64,000 nt of DNA, from positions 1 to 64,000 of the forward strand of contig NZ_JAQRFN010000011.1 in NCBI RefSeq assembly GCF_028598555.1. The letters are read 5' to 3'. A program made the translations under genes and the position numbers. This DNA is from Xenorhabdus anantnagensis (GTDB taxonomy: Bacteria; Pseudomonadota; Gammaproteobacteria; Enterobacterales; Enterobacteriaceae). This document shows, in pieces, positions 8,966 to 19,417 of this stretch. Every line of letters begins with the position of its first letter. The stretch's first letter is position 1. Under the pieces are notes generated by a model. The model ran no database searches. It was not told the origin of the DNA and saw nothing but the letters and a program-made list of their open reading frames with translations.

Positions 8966-11239
8966 ATGATGGATATTACCGCGTTTTATCAGACTTTCTT
9001 TGATGAAGCAGATGAACTATTGGCTGATATGGAGCAGCATTTATTGCTGCTCAATGCCGATGAACCTGATCGTGAACAGCTGAATGCAATATTTCGCAGC
9101 GCCCATTCCATTAAAGGAGGCGCTGCGACTTTTGGTTTTACTAAGCTGCAACAGACTACGCATGTTTTGGAAAATCTGCTCGATAGTGCCAGACGTGATG
9201 AAATACGTTTGACCATTGACATTATCAACCTGTTTTTAGAAGCGAAAGATATTATGCAGCAACAATTGGATGCCTATAAAAGTTCTCAGGAGCCGGATGA
9301 AGATACATTCAATTATATCTGCGAGACACTGCGTCAGCTTGCATTAGAACTACAGCAAGAGCAGCAGGAAGAAGCATTGTTTGTAGCAACATCTGCAATT
9401 CAGTCTGAACTTATTACAGAAGACGTTGTAAACGAAGTTGAGGAAAAACAACCGGTAGCATCAGCTCAGTCCAAAGAAAATCAGCCAGAAGAGAAACATG
9501 TCTCGGCAGAAAAATCCAATCATGGGCGGATACGTGTTCATTTATCTGGACTGAAAGAACGCGAAGTCAGTTTAATGAAGGATGAGTTGGGGCATCTTGG
9601 CGAGATTTATGATGTAGAACAGACTACAAACAGCCTTGAAGCATCATTGGTTACATCTGCGACAGAAGACGATATCACGGCTGTATTGTGCTTTGTTATT
9701 GAGCCTGAGCAGATAACTTTTTTACCAACAAATGAATCTCAATCGGAAAACACGGACATTGAGACGGAACAAGATGCTGTAGCAAAAAGTGATGCTGTAG
9801 TAAAAACTGTGGCAGAAAATAGTACAGCAGCCAGAGGTGCGGAAAATAATAATACGGAAAACAATCATGCAGTAAACAGCAGCACAGCAAAAAATACGGC
9901 AGCAGAGACTACCACAGCAGCAAATACAATAAATACAAATAATCCACAGCTGGCTAATATTCCGAAAAAAACAGATGTACATGAAGTCGGGCGTCCAGCT
10001 CCACGTCCAGCTGCGGGATCGCCACGTCAACGTGCGGAATCGTCCAGTATCCGTGTTGCCGTTGAAAAGGTTGATCAACTTATCAATCTAGTGGGTGAAT
10101 TGGTCATTACCCAATCTATGCTGGCACAGCACTGTAACGGTCTTGAGCCGACAAAACACAGTGAATTACTCAGTTGCATGGCTCAATTACAGCGAAATTC
10201 CCGCGACTTGCAAGAATCTGTCATGTCAATCCGCATGATGCCAATGGAGTACGTTTTTAGCCGTTATCCACGCTTGGTGCGGGATTTGGCTGGGAAACTC
10301 AATAAGAAAGTGGAATTGACACTAATTGGTAGTTCGACAGAACTGGATAAAAGTTTGATTGAACGGATTATCGATCCTCTAACGCATCTGGTACGCAACA
10401 GTCTTGACCACGGTATCGAAAGTCCTGAAAAACGTCTCTCGGCTGGAAAATCAGAAACTGGTAATTTGACTCTGGCAGCTGAACATCAGGGTGGAAATAT
10501 CTGTATTGAAGTTATTGATGATGGCGCTGGTCTAAACCGAGAGAAGATCTTGGCAAAAGCACAATCTCAAGGTCTTAACGTCAATGAAAACATGAGCAAT
10601 GAAGAAGTGGCTATGCTGATTTTTGCTCCCGGTTTCTCTACCGCAGAAGTGGTAACAGATGTCTCCGGTCGCGGTGTTGGCATGGATGTGGTCAAGCGCA
10701 ATATTCAAGATATGGGCGGACAAATTCAGATTAACTTCCAAGAAGGGAAGGGAACTGTTATTCGCATTTTGCTGCCACTGACATTAGCGATACTGGATGG
10801 CATGTCGGTCAAAGTTAATGGTGAAGTTTTCATCCTGCCATTGAGTGCCGTGGTCAGTTCATTGCAGCCACAGGATGAAGATATTTATCCGCTGGCGGGT
10901 GATGAAAAGCTATTGCAGGTACGTGGTGAATATTTACCGCTACTTGAACTGTATCGCATATTCGATATCCCGAATGGAGTGACTGATCCAACGAAAGGTA
11001 TTGCTGTCATTGTGCAGAGTGCTGGGCGTCGTTATGCATTGCTGGTGGATAAACTGGTGGGACAGCATCAAGTTGTTGTTAAAAATATTGAGAGCAATTA
11101 CCGCAAAGTACCGGGCATTTCGGCTGCCACCATTATGGGGGATGGTAGTGTTGCGCTCATCATTGATATTCCTGCTTTGCAGAAACTTAACCATGAGCAG
11201 TTGGCTGAGCGCAAAGCGGATTTGGTGAATAACAAATAA
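8966..11239 (+). CDS. cheA: Chemotaxis histidine kinase CheA
   Basis: A 757-residue sensor kinase (E. coli 654). P1 has the phosphorylated His47 in AHSIKGG. P2 (about 178-252) begins RIRVHLSGLKERE and binds CheY/CheB. P3 is the dimerisation helix pair near 360-425. P4 is the ATP-binding kinase domain with N box VRNSLDHGIE, G1 DDGAGL and G2 GRGVGMD. P5 is CheW-like, near the end. The extra length is a low-complexity linker between P2 and P3 (about residues 262-335) full of N, T, A and S in loose repeats. It autophosphorylates in receptor arrays and passes phosphate to CheY and CheB. Confidence 0.97.
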   Translation: MMDITAFYQTFFDEADELLADMEQHLLLLNADEPDREQLNAIFRSAHSIKGGAATFGFTKLQQTTHVLENLLDSARRDEIRLTIDIINLFLEAKDIMQQQLDAYKSSQEPDEDTFNYICETLRQLALELQQEQQEEALFVATSAIQSELITEDVVNEVEEKQPVASAQSKENQPEEKHVSAEKSNHGRIRVHLSGLKEREVSLMKDELGHLGEIYDVEQTTNSLEASLVTSATEDDITAVLCFVIEPEQITFLPTNESQSENTDIETEQDAVAKSDAVVKTVAENSTAARGAENNNTENNHAVNSSTAKNTAAETTTAANTINTNNPQLANIPKKTDVHEVGRPAPRPAAGSPRQRAESSSIRVAVEKVDQLINLVGELVITQSMLAQHCNGLEPTKHSELLSCMAQLQRNSRDLQESVMSIRMMPMEYVFSRYPRLVRDLAGKLNKKVELTLIGSSTELDKSLIERIIDPLTHLVRNSLDHGIESPEKRLSAGKSETGNLTLAAEHQGGNICIEVIDDGAGLNREKILAKAQSQGLNVNENMSNEEVAMLIFAPGFSTAEVVTDVSGRGVGMDVVKRNIQDMGGQIQINFQEGKGTVIRILLPLTLAILDGMSVKVNGEVFILPLSAVVSSLQPQDEDIYPLAGDEKLLQVRGEYLPLLELYRIFDIPNGVTDPTKGIAVIVQSAGRRYALLVDKLVGQHQVVVKNIESNYRKVPGISAATIMGDGSVALIIDIPALQKLNHEQLAERKADLVNNK

Positions 11240-11269
11240 GATTATCCAATCACACTAAAAGGTAACATC

Positions 11270-11767
11270 ATGTCAGCCATAGAAGAATTAAATAAATTAT
11301 CGGGCGAAACGACCGGAAAGGAATATCTGGTTTTCACCTTGGGTGACGAAGAGTATGGAATTGAAATACTGAAAGTGCAGGAAATTCGCGGTTATGACCA
11401 AGTTACCCGCATTGCGAATACACCTGATTTTATAAAAGGGATCACCAACCTGCGCGGAGTGATTGTTCCCATCATCGATTTGCGGATCAAATTCTCGCAG
11501 GAAGATATCACGTATAACGATAATACCGTGGTGATTGTCCTGAACTTGCTTAACCGTGTTGTTGGGATTGTCGTTGATGGTGTGTCTGACGTGCTGGCCC
11601 TGAAAGAAGATCAGATTTGTCCTGCACCAGAATTTGCGGTTACTTTATCAACAGAATACCTAACAGGGCTTGGTTCTCTTGATGAACGTATGTTGATTCT
11701 GGTTGATATCGAAAAACTTCTCAACAGTGAAGAAATGGCGTTAGTTGATTCAGTCGCCAAAGTTTGA
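11270..11767 (+). CDS. cheW: Chemotaxis coupling protein CheW
   Basis: A 165-residue single CheW domain (E. coli 167) that couples receptors to CheA. Conserved pieces include [24 protein letters not shown] near the start, [18 protein letters not shown] in the middle and [21 protein letters not shown] near the end. Its ribosome site AAAGGT lies before ATG. A strong terminator follows, and the next gene has its own sigma-28 promoter. Confidence 0.97.
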   Translation: MSAIEELNKLSGETTGKEYLVFTLGDEEYGIEILKVQEIRGYDQVTRIANTPDFIKGITNLRGVIVPIIDLRIKFSQEDITYNDNTVVIVLNLLNRVVGIVVDGVSDVLALKEDQICPAPEFAVTLSTEYLTGLGSLDERMLILVDIEKLLNSEEMALVDSVAKV

Positions 11768-11773
11768 TGTTTT

Positions 11774-11812
11774 GGGCTGCTGCAATAAAAAAACAGCAGT
11801 CCTTTTGTTTTA
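11774..11812 (+). terminator. Terminator after cheW
   Basis: GGGCTGCTG pairs with CAGCAGTCC across an A-rich loop and is followed by TTTTGTTTT. It closes the motA-cheW operon just after the cheW stop. Confidence 0.8.
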
Positions 11813-11855
11813 GATCAAAAAAATGCTGTAAAAAATCAATTTTTAGAATTACGCG

Positions 11856-11882
11856 TAAAGTTCCCTTTAAGCGTGCCGATAA
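11856..11882 (+). promoter_or_regulatory. Sigma-28 (FliA) promoter of the tsr-like receptor gene
   Basis: TAAAGTTC and GCCGATAA are separated by exactly 11 bases. The enterobacterial FliA consensus is TAAAGTTT-N11-GCCGATAA, so only one base differs. The start codon is 34 bases beyond the -10 element. Confidence 0.9.
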
Positions 11883-11916
11883 CACTGGCATAGCAATTTA
11901 TTACAAAAGGGAAGTC

Positions 11917-13620
11917 ATGTTTAACCGAATGAAGATAGTGACGGGACTCATCTCAGTCATCATATTGTTTGGTGCTTTGCAACTTATCTCCGGGGGATTG
12001 TTCTTCAAAGGGTTGAAGAATGATATAGAAGCTTTTGATTTAATAGATAAAATGCGACAGCAGCAAATCTATCTGGATGAAAGCTGGGTTAACCTGTTGC
12101 AAGCCCGTAATAACCTGAACCGTGTTGGCATTATGGCTGTGATGAAAGGCCGCGGTGTTGAAGGCAGTTATAAAGCTGAAGAAGCTCTGGCGGAAGCCAA
12201 AGCTAATATTGCCCGTGCCGAACGGCACTTCGAGCAATATGATCAGACTGAAAAACTGTCTTTTCATGATCAAGAACATCTTCAACGTTTGAAACAGACC
12301 CATCATGATTATCTCAATGCACTTAAAGAGTTAGATAACATGCTGGCGAATGAAAGGTTTGAAGAGTTTTTTCTCCAGAAAACGACTGATTATCAGAACG
12401 CTTTTAATGAGGAATTTAACTTTTATCTGTCCCAGAGCGCAAAATTTTATGATCAGGTGTCACAGGAAGCTGACAAGGCTTACAGCAATGTCATCGTTTC
12501 GTTGATCTTTGTGATGATTCTGCTGGTTGTGGCCATGATAATCAGCTGGGTTGGCTTACGTAAGGCATTGATCGATCCATTGAACCAACTGCTGGATAAT
12601 ATTAAGGCCTTCTCAAAAGGGGACTTGACCCAGACGATCACCGTATCTGGTAATAATGAAATGGGCATGTTAGCCGTTGGGCTTATGCACATGCAGACGG
12701 AATTGATCAATACGGTCAGAAGTGTCCATCAAAGCACCGAAACCATTTATACCGGTACTAGTGAAATTGCTGCGGGTAACAACGATCTTTCTTCTCGTAC
12801 TGAACAGCAAGTGGCTTCTCTGGAAGAAACCGCTGCCAGCATGGAAGAGTTGACTGCAACAGTAAAACAAAATGCTGATAATGCTCGTCAAGCCAGTAAC
12901 TTAGCTGATAATGCCTCTGAGATCGCCCGTCAGGGAGGTAAAGTGGTGTCCAATGTCGTTCAGACCATGCATGAGATTGCAGACAGCTCTCGCAAAATTT
13001 CCGATATCACCGGTGTGATTGATGCCATTGCTTTCCAAACCAACATTCTTGCACTTAATGCTGCTGTAGAAGCTGCCCGTGCTGGTGAGCATGGACGTGG
13101 TTTTGCCGTGGTTGCCGGTGAAGTGCGTAATCTGGCGCAGCGCAGCGCAGAGGCGGCCAAAGAAATCAAGGCACTGATTGAAGATTCTGTAAACCGTACT
13201 GATACAGGCTCTGAGCTGGTAGGAAGTGCTGGTGAAACCATGAATAAGATTGTCGATTCTGTGACTCGCGTGACTGACATCATGGGTGAAATTGCGTCGG
13301 CTTCTGATGAGCAAAGTAGGGGAATTACCCAAGTTGGTGTTGCTATTTCTGAAATGGATAGAGTTACCCAACAAAACGCGTCATTGGTTGAACAGTCTGC
13401 TGCTGCTGCTGCGGCATTGGAAGAGCAGGCCAAAATATTGACCAAAGCTGTCGCGTTGTTCCAGTTGCCGGAGCAGGCAGAAAGGATATCGCCTGAAAAT
13501 AGAAAACATGAAGTTTTATTGACGAGAAAATCGTCAACTCCTCCAGCTAATAAAACGAATACTCCTGTACTGAAAAAAAACAGTAGCATGGAAGACCCAT
13601 CTAATTGGGAAACATTCTAA
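11917..13620 (+). CDS. Methyl-accepting chemotaxis protein, Tsr-like, with NWETF tail
   Basis: A 567-residue inner-membrane receptor. The start is placed at ATG 11917, behind AAAAGGGAAG and downstream of the FliA promoter. A longer in-frame extension crosses the promoter and terminator and is rejected. TM1 is about residues 7-29, the periplasmic four-helix ligand domain about 30-190 and TM2 about 190-212, then HAMP and methylation helices. The signalling tip [20 protein letters not shown] starts near 369. N-terminal GLLQL/SGGLFF-like residues and QARNNLNR resemble Tsr. It ends in NWETF, the docking peptide for CheR and CheB seen in Tsr and Tar. Ligand is not predictable with confidence. Confidence 0.93.
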   Translation: MFNRMKIVTGLISVIILFGALQLISGGLFFKGLKNDIEAFDLIDKMRQQQIYLDESWVNLLQARNNLNRVGIMAVMKGRGVEGSYKAEEALAEAKANIARAERHFEQYDQTEKLSFHDQEHLQRLKQTHHDYLNALKELDNMLANERFEEFFLQKTTDYQNAFNEEFNFYLSQSAKFYDQVSQEADKAYSNVIVSLIFVMILLVVAMIISWVGLRKALIDPLNQLLDNIKAFSKGDLTQTITVSGNNEMGMLAVGLMHMQTELINTVRSVHQSTETIYTGTSEIAAGNNDLSSRTEQQVASLEETAASMEELTATVKQNADNARQASNLADNASEIARQGGKVVSNVVQTMHEIADSSRKISDITGVIDAIAFQTNILALNAAVEAARAGEHGRGFAVVAGEVRNLAQRSAEAAKEIKALIEDSVNRTDTGSELVGSAGETMNKIVDSVTRVTDIMGEIASASDEQSRGITQVGVAISEMDRVTQQNASLVEQSAAAAAALEEQAKILTKAVALFQLPEQAERISPENRKHEVLLTRKSSTPPANKTNTPVLKKNSSMEDPSNWETF

Positions 13621-13639
13621 AAAAATAATAGCGATAATC

Positions 13640-13660
13640 ACGGCTGCATAATGCAGCCGT
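13640..13660 (+). terminator. Short hairpin between the two receptor genes
   Basis: ACGGCTGCAT / ATGCAGCCGT is a perfect inverted repeat just after the first receptor gene. There is no T run, so it may only attenuate read-through into the next receptor. Confidence 0.45.
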
Positions 13661-13676
13661 TAAACGAGGTGATTAC

Positions 13677-15308
13677 ATGTTAGGCAAGCTTCGCATATCA
13701 ACCAGTTTGTATCTATTACTGATGATGTTTTGTGTTATGCAAATTATTTCGAGTGGTTTATCTCTGGGAATAATTCATACGGACCAGTCATATATTGAAA
13801 AAATTGATCTGGGCACTCAACGGAGAGATACCCTTGGCTTGAGTTGGGCGGCATTGTTACAAACGCGTAATACTTTGAACAAAATCGCAATTGCTCAGAA
13901 AGTGGGACAGCCACAGTCTCAAATAGATGCAATGGAAGCATTGCTCAAAAGCGCACTGAATGAGGCAGACAGGAATTTTGCCAAATTCAGTTCATTACCC
14001 CAGATGGAAAAAACTGACAATAGCGTAATTTTATTGTCTGCGGTTGAACGTTCTTACCAAGAATATGTCAACGCATTGAAAGAGCTAAAAACTTATCTCT
14101 ATGAAGGTAATTTTCAGGCTTTCCTTGATCAATCTACAGAAGATTACCAGCGTGCAATGGAAGTTGCATATAACAATTATATGCAACACCTCGGCTCTAA
14201 CATTAGAGAAGCGGTTTCTGATGGTGCGTTTTATTACAAAGTATCCATTGCCATGTTCTTTGGCGCTATCTTGATGGTATTTATTGTTTCCGCAGCGGCT
14301 CATTGGTGGATGAGACATAACCTGCTTAGACCGTTTTCGAATATGAGAGCTTGCTTTCAGGATGTGGCCGAAGGTCGCTTGGATAAAGAAGTTGCCGTGA
14401 CCACCAATGATGAAATTGGTGATATTTTCCGAAAACTGCGTGATATGCAGACCTCATTAATCAAATCCATTGCCTCTGTGCGTGAGAATACCAACCAGAT
14501 GTATTCTGGCATTCAGGAAATCACACAGGGCAATACAGACTTATCTTCACGTACAGAACAACAGGCGGCATCATTGGAAGAAACGGCTGCCAGTATGGAA
14601 GAGTTGACCGTTACTGTTAAACAAAATGCAGAAAATGCACGCCAAGCCAGTGAACTGGCAGTATCTGCTTCCCAGACTGCTTCAAAAGGTGGTGAACTGA
14701 CCACAAGTGTTGTAGCAACTATGGATGAAATTGCCAAGAGTTCGAAGAAAATCAGCGCCATTATCAGTGTTATCGATGGCATCGCCTTCCAGACCAATAT
14801 TCTGGCACTGAATGCAGCCGTTGAAGCGGCACGTGCTGGTGAACAGGGGCGTGGTTTCTCGGTAGTAGCTGGTGAAGTACGTGACTTGGCACAGCGTAGT
14901 GCTGAAGCAGCGAAAGAAATCAAAACCTTAATCGACGAATCTGTCAACCGTGTTAATCAAGGTTCAGAACTGGTTAACAATGCAGGACAGACTATGGATG
15001 CGTTGGTTAGATCGGTGAATCAAGTGACTGATTTAATGGCCGAAATTGCTGCTGCTTCTGATGAGCAAAGCCGTGGTATTCATCAAGTTGCCCAAGCCGT
15101 CAGTCAAATGGATCAAGTTACACAGCAAAATGCTGCATTGGTGGAACAGTCTGCGGCTGCGGCTTCTGCCCTTGAAGATAAGGCAGACATATTGGTGAAA
15201 ACTGTCGCTCAATTCGAGCTGCCTAGCAGCTTGGGAAATGAGCACGATTATCAAACGCCTTCTGCATCAAACATGGCCGATGAGTATGTTGTAAGCCAAG
15301 TACGCTGA
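13677..15308 (+). CDS. Methyl-accepting chemotaxis protein lacking the NWETF tail
   Basis: A 543-residue receptor with TM1 about 8-29, a Tar/Tsr-like periplasmic domain containing [19 protein letters not shown]2 about 190-212, HAMP and the signalling tip [16 protein letters not shown] starting near 367. Methylation helices ([20 protein letters not shown]) closely match the first receptor. It ends in VVSQVR, not the NWETF pentapeptide, so like E. coli Tap and Trg it probably depends on neighbouring receptors for efficient methylation. It occupies the position of tar/tap between cheW and cheR. Ligand unknown. Confidence 0.92.
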   Translation: MLGKLRISTSLYLLLMMFCVMQIISSGLSLGIIHTDQSYIEKIDLGTQRRDTLGLSWAALLQTRNTLNKIAIAQKVGQPQSQIDAMEALLKSALNEADRNFAKFSSLPQMEKTDNSVILLSAVERSYQEYVNALKELKTYLYEGNFQAFLDQSTEDYQRAMEVAYNNYMQHLGSNIREAVSDGAFYYKVSIAMFFGAILMVFIVSAAAHWWMRHNLLRPFSNMRACFQDVAEGRLDKEVAVTTNDEIGDIFRKLRDMQTSLIKSIASVRENTNQMYSGIQEITQGNTDLSSRTEQQAASLEETAASMEELTVTVKQNAENARQASELAVSASQTASKGGELTTSVVATMDEIAKSSKKISAIISVIDGIAFQTNILALNAAVEAARAGEQGRGFSVVAGEVRDLAQRSAEAAKEIKTLIDESVNRVNQGSELVNNAGQTMDALVRSVNQVTDLMAEIAAASDEQSRGIHQVAQAVSQMDQVTQQNAALVEQSAAAASALEDKADILVKTVAQFELPSSLGNEHDYQTPSASNMADEYVVSQVR

Positions 15309-15314
15309 GGTCAG

Positions 15315-16199
15315 ATGAAATCTAATTTAATAGCTTCAGATACTGATGCTACCGCACCGCTGAACTTTATGCTTCAGCGGCATGCTTTGTCGGATGCGCA
15401 ATTTGAGCGCATCTGCCAGTTTATCTATCAACAGGCTGGCATTGTACTGGCAAAAAATAAACGTGAGATGGTATATAACCGCTTAGTCAGGCGACTTCGT
15501 GTATTGGGGTTTAATGATTTTGGTCAATACCTGTCAATTCTGGAACAAGATAGCCACAGTAAAGAGTGGGAACTGTTCATCAATGCATTGACTACCAATC
15601 TTACGGCATTTTTCAGGGAAGCCCATCATTTTCCCATTCTGGCGGCACATGCCGGCAGGAAAAATGGAGGAACATACCGCGTTTGGAGCGCCGCCGCTTC
15701 AACGGGAGAGGAGCCGTATTCTATTGCAATGACCTTGTGTGATGCGCTGGGGCATCGGTCAAATCGGATAAAAATCATTGGCAGCGATATTGATACCAGT
15801 GTGCTGGAAAAAGCCCGGCAGGGTGTTTATCGACTGGAAGAATTACAATATCTGAGTGAAAGCCAAAAGAAAAAATATTTTTTCAAAGGAGTGGGTCTTT
15901 TTGAAGGATATGCTCGAGTTCGCCCTTTACTGGCTGAATTGGTGAATTTTCAGCACTTGAATCTATTGGATTCTGATTGGGCGCTCGAAGGCAAGTTTGA
16001 TGCAATATTTTGCCGTAATGTCATGATTTATTTTGATAAAAAGACACAGGAAAGGATCTTGCGCCGTTTTGTCAATTTCTTAAAACCGGATGGTTTGCTC
16101 TTTGCGGGGCATTCCGAAAACGTCACTCAAATCAGCCGAGAATTCTACTTGCAAGGACAGACTGTTTACGGTGTAGGTCGGGCAAGGAGGGGGTCATGA
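15315..16199 (+). CDS. cheR: Chemotaxis protein methyltransferase CheR
   Basis: A 294-residue SAM-dependent enzyme that methylates receptor glutamates (E. coli 286). An N-terminal helical domain ([14 protein letters not shown]) is followed by the Rossmann catalytic domain with [33 protein letters not shown], and [14 protein letters not shown]. The beta-subdomain that binds NWETF is present in the usual position. It overlaps cheB by 4 bases (ATGA), so the pair is translationally coupled. Confidence 0.97.
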   Translation: MKSNLIASDTDATAPLNFMLQRHALSDAQFERICQFIYQQAGIVLAKNKREMVYNRLVRRLRVLGFNDFGQYLSILEQDSHSKEWELFINALTTNLTAFFREAHHFPILAAHAGRKNGGTYRVWSAAASTGEEPYSIAMTLCDALGHRSNRIKIIGSDIDTSVLEKARQGVYRLEELQYLSESQKKKYFFKGVGLFEGYARVRPLLAELVNFQHLNLLDSDWALEGKFDAIFCRNVMIYFDKKTQERILRRFVNFLKPDGLLFAGHSENVTQISREFYLQGQTVYGVGRARRGS

Positions 16200-17248
16200 A
16201 TAAAATAACTGTTCTTTGTGTGGATGATTCGGCGCTGATGCGTCAAATCATGCGGGAAATCATCAATAGCCACCCCGACATGGAAGTCGTGGATTGTGCA
16301 CCAGATCCATTTGTTGCCCGCGATTTAATCAAAAAACACAGTCCGCAGGTATTAACATTGGATGTCGAGATGCCGCGCATGGATGGAATTGATTTTTTGG
16401 AAAAATTAATGCGATTACGCCCTATGCCTGTCGTGATGGTGTCTTCTCTGACAGCAAAAGGTTCAGAAATCACATTAAAGGCACTAGAGCTGGGTGCTGT
16501 GGACTTTGTGACTAAGCCCCAACTGGGTATCCGTGAAGGTATGTTGGCTTATAGCGAACTGATTGCCGAAAAAATCCGTGCCGCAGCCCAAGCCAAAGTC
16601 AGTATTGCGGCACCCGAATCTGTGAGTGCTGCCCCCTTGATTTTCAAGCCGCTATTATCCAGTGAAAAACTGATCGCAGTAGGGGCATCAACAGGGGGTA
16701 CAGAGGCAATCAAAAATCTGCTGCAACCCTTGCCAGTTACTAGTCCGGCTTTACTGATCACTCAACATATGCCCCCGGGTTTCACTCACTCTTTTGCCGA
16801 AAGGCTTAATAAACTGAGCCAGATTACAGTAAAAGAAGCTGAGGATGGAGAACGAGTCCTGCCGGGACATGCTTACATTGCTCCAGGGGATCGCCATATG
16901 GAGCTTTGCCGCAGTGGTGCCAATTATCAAATCATGATAACTCATGCGCTACCAGTTAATCGCCATCGTCCTTCTGTTGATGTTTTATTTCGTTCCGTTG
17001 CCAAACATGCAGGACGTAATGCCGTGGGCGTTATTTTAACCGGTATGGGCAGTGATGGTGCTGCGGGGTTGCTGGAAATGAAGCAAGCAGGAGCTTATAC
17101 GTTGGCCCAGAGCGAAAAAAGCTGTGTAGTATTTGGCATGCCACGCGCAGCAATCCAGTTGGGGGCAGTAGATGAAGTCATGGATATTCAAAAAATCAGT
17201 AAAACTATGCTGGCCAAAATCAGCGTGGGGCAATCGATTCGTATTTAA
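16196..17248 (+). CDS. cheB: Chemotaxis response regulator protein-glutamate methylesterase CheB
   Basis: A 350-residue protein (E. coli 349). The receiver domain has the phospho-acceptor aspartate in [12 protein letters not shown] (about residue 57). The C-terminal methylesterase carries the catalytic triad as Ser165 in GASTGG, His191 in QHMPPGFT and Asp287 in MGSDGAAG. It removes methyl groups from receptors and deamidates them. Start overlaps the cheR stop. Confidence 0.97.
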   Translation: MNKITVLCVDDSALMRQIMREIINSHPDMEVVDCAPDPFVARDLIKKHSPQVLTLDVEMPRMDGIDFLEKLMRLRPMPVVMVSSLTAKGSEITLKALELGAVDFVTKPQLGIREGMLAYSELIAEKIRAAAQAKVSIAAPESVSAAPLIFKPLLSSEKLIAVGASTGGTEAIKNLLQPLPVTSPALLITQHMPPGFTHSFAERLNKLSQITVKEAEDGERVLPGHAYIAPGDRHMELCRSGANYQIMITHALPVNRHRPSVDVLFRSVAKHAGRNAVGVILTGMGSDGAAGLLEMKQAGAYTLAQSEKSCVVFGMPRAAIQLGAVDEVMDIQKISKTMLAKISVGQSIRI

Positions 17249-17315
17249 TTGTTATATTTGATGTTAATTTTTGCAGCGCTGTGCTGCCGGGTAAGTGAAA
17301 TTCCAAGGAGTTTTT

Positions 17316-17705
17316 ATGGCAAGTAAGGATCTGAGATTTCTGGTAGTCGATGACTTTTCAACTATGCGTCGAATTGTGCGTAATCTACTGAAAGAGTTGG
17401 GCTTCAACAACGTAGATGAAGCACAGGATGGAGCAGAAGCGTTGACTAAACTTCGCACTACCGAATTTGATTTCGTTATTTCTGACTGGAATATGCCAAA
17501 TATTGATGGCCTCGAATTGCTGAAAACGATTCGCAGTGAAGAAAAACTGGCTGCCTTACCTGTTTTGATGGTAACGGCAGAGGCGAAAAAAGAGAACATT
17601 ATTGCAGCAGCACAGGCCGGAGCCAGCGGTTATGTTGTGAAACCGTTTACTGCGGCCATTTTGGAAGAGAAACTCAGTAAAATTTTTGAAAAACTGGGGC
17701 TCTAA
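17316..17705 (+). CDS. cheY: Chemotaxis response regulator CheY
   Basis: A 129-residue receiver (same as E. coli). Start chosen at ATG 17316 behind AAGGAG; the frame is open 7 codons further but without a ribosome site. Phospho-acceptor Asp57 lies in [10 protein letters not shown], with the acidic pair in VVDDFST near the N terminus, Thr in [10 protein letters not shown] and Lys in YVVKPFT. Phospho-CheY binds FliM and reverses motor rotation. Followed 9 bases later by cheZ. Confidence 0.98.
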   Translation: MASKDLRFLVVDDFSTMRRIVRNLLKELGFNNVDEAQDGAEALTKLRTTEFDFVISDWNMPNIDGLELLKTIRSEEKLAALPVLMVTAEAKKENIIAAAQAGASGYVVKPFTAAILEEKLSKIFEKLGL

Positions 17706-17714
17706 GGAGACAAA

Positions 17715-18371
17715 ATGAGTGAAAATCCAGTCATGCCGAGAGATACGGCGATCCCAACCAGCGAAATAATTAGTCGTATTGGGCAGTTAACGAGAATGCT
17801 GCGTGATAGTTTACGTGAACTGGGATTGGATCAAACTATTGCTCAAGCGGCTGAGGCGATCCCAGATGCGAGGGAGCGATTAAATTACGTTGTCCAAATG
17901 ACGGCACAGGCGGCTGAAAGGGTGCTGAACTGTGTTGAAGTAGCACAGCCCCGTCAGAATGAATTGGAGGCATCTGCGAAAGACTTGACCCAACGCTGGG
18001 ATGAGTGGTTTGCAAACCCGAACAATTTGGATTTAAGCAATGCCCGCTCATTGGTAACAGACACGAGAAACTACCTGAATATCGTGCCTGATCATGTCTC
18101 ATTTACCAATACCCAATTGCTTGAGATCATGATGGCGCAGGACTTTCAGGATCTCACTGGGCAGGTAATCAAGCGGATGATGGAAGTTATTCAGGAACTG
18201 GAAAAACAGTTGGTTATGGTATTGATGGAAAATATGCCCTCTGACCAGATGGCTAAGGCGAAAAAAGAGAACGACAGTCTTCTTAACGGCCCTCAGGTTA
18301 ACCAGAGTAGTGCTGGCGTTATTGCCAACCAAGCACAGGTTGATGATTTGTTGGATAGTTTAGGTTTTTGA
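17715..18371 (+). CDS. cheZ: CheY-P phosphatase CheZ
   Basis: A 218-residue helical protein (E. coli 214). The central segment [21 protein letters not shown] contains the catalytic Gln that attacks CheY phosphate. The C-terminal peptide [19 protein letters not shown] is the CheY-binding tail. It is the last gene of the che block. In E. coli flhB follows within about 200 bases; here 27 kb of accessory DNA intervenes. Confidence 0.96.
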   Translation: MSENPVMPRDTAIPTSEIISRIGQLTRMLRDSLRELGLDQTIAQAAEAIPDARERLNYVVQMTAQAAERVLNCVEVAQPRQNELEASAKDLTQRWDEWFANPNNLDLSNARSLVTDTRNYLNIVPDHVSFTNTQLLEIMMAQDFQDLTGQVIKRMMEVIQELEKQLVMVLMENMPSDQMAKAKKENDSLLNGPQVNQSSAGVIANQAQVDDLLDSLGF

Positions 18372-18416
18372 TAACGAGTGCGAGTGCTTTAACGAACAGA
18401 ATTTTTATATTTTGAG

Positions 18417-18452
18417 TGCGTTTGGGTGAGCCAGATGGCTGGCCCAAACGTC
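18417..18452 (+). terminator. Hairpin after cheZ
   Basis: GTTTGGG...CCCAAAC with an inner GCCA/GGCT-type pairing forms a hairpin 50 bases past the cheZ stop. No T run follows directly. Confidence 0.45.
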
Positions 18453-18537
18453 TGCTCCGTCATTATTTTCCCCGTCACTTTTTTATACTCATTATTCTTG
18501 AATATATTGGAAATAAGATCAGATCACAGTGTTATTC

Positions 18538-18573
18538 ATTTAGATTAGTGTATGTTTATACACTAATCTAAAT
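18538..18573. promoter_or_regulatory. 36-bp perfect palindrome before the alpha/beta hydrolase gene
   Basis: ATTTAGATTAGTGTA, a 6-base spacer TGTTTA, and the exact reverse complement of the first arm. It ends 18 bases before the start codon and covers the ribosome-site upstream region. It may be an operator for a dimeric repressor or an mRNA hairpin. There is no downstream T run, so a terminator role is less likely. Confidence 0.6.
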
Positions 18574-18591
18574 TATGCAGAGGAAAACACT

Positions 18592-19413
18592 GTGAAGTCG
18601 ATTGATAAGGTCATTAAGTTGAAAAATTCATTTATTTCTTATCATAAGGAATTTCAAGAAAATCAGCAGAGTAACAAAAATCCAGTCGTCTTCCTGCATG
18701 GCACAAATAGCAGTGGCAGCAGCTTTGGAGAAATAAAAACAGCTTTTGGCGGTGACCGAACCGTTATAATCCCTGATTATGCAGGATGTGGAAATTCTGG
18801 ATTACCATCAGGAACGGTGACTATTGAGCATTTGGCGGAACAAGTTGCTGCTGTAATAGAAGATAGCAGTAGCACGCCTGTTGATTTAGTCGGCGTTTCT
18901 TTGGGGGCCGTGGTTGCGGCTGTTGTGGCAGCCAAATATCCAACTCTCATCAATAAATTAATACTGACAGCACCGTGGGCGACAAATAATGATCCTCGCC
19001 ATCAATTAATATTTAATACTTGGTTGCATCTGGAGATGAATGATAAGGCATCAGCGATGGCTTTTGGTTTATCACATGCCTTGAGTGCAGAATTTCTCTC
19101 ATCTCTGGGACATGAAACTATACAGCGAATCTGCTCTCAACCGGCAGAGAAAGAGATAGAAAAACGTATTGCTTTAGGATTAACCATAAATATAAAAAAC
19201 TATCTTAATCAAATAGATAAAGACACGCTGATTATTGGATTAAGTAGAGATACGTTAATTCCACCTTATTTGGTACGTGAAGTTTATCAAAATGTGAAAA
19301 ACAGCACATACAAAGAAATTAATAGTGGTCATGCAGTGCAAATTGAGAAGCCAAAAGAATGGATTGACTTAATCAAAGATTTCGCTTTTTCAACACCGAT
19401 GCATTCTCATTAA
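18592..19413 (+). CDS. Alpha/beta hydrolase family protein
   Basis: A 273-residue protein starting at GTG behind AGAGGAAAA. Family signs in order: HGTNSSG oxyanion loop near 36, nucleophile Ser103 in GVSLGA, acid Asp220 in LSRDTLIPP and His247 in SGHAVQIE. A cap region lies between about 125 and 195. No signal peptide is visible, so it should be cytoplasmic. Substrate is not predictable; esterase, lactonase or thioesterase activity are all possible. It is a single gene at the left edge of the accessory island behind a 36-bp palindrome. The recombinase gene convergent to it begins 5 bases after its stop. Confidence 0.85.
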   Translation: MKSIDKVIKLKNSFISYHKEFQENQQSNKNPVVFLHGTNSSGSSFGEIKTAFGGDRTVIIPDYAGCGNSGLPSGTVTIEHLAEQVAAVIEDSSSTPVDLVGVSLGAVVAAVVAAKYPTLINKLILTAPWATNNDPRHQLIFNTWLHLEMNDKASAMAFGLSHALSAEFLSSLGHETIQRICSQPAEKEIEKRIALGLTINIKNYLNQIDKDTLIIGLSRDTLIPPYLVREVYQNVKNSTYKEINSGHAVQIEKPKEWIDLIKDFAFSTPMHSH

Positions 19414-19417
19414 TTTA

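Noticed and set aside
11764..11916. N-terminal extension of the first receptor gene
   Set aside because: The extra 51 codons read through the cheW terminator and the FliA promoter, are Lys/Cys-rich and have no counterpart in receptors. ATG 11917 has its own ribosome site.
12901..13589. Long minus-strand ORFs (157 and 209 codons) inside the receptor gene
   Set aside because: Antisense to a strongly conserved coding region and caused by its codon use. No ribosome site or family resemblance.
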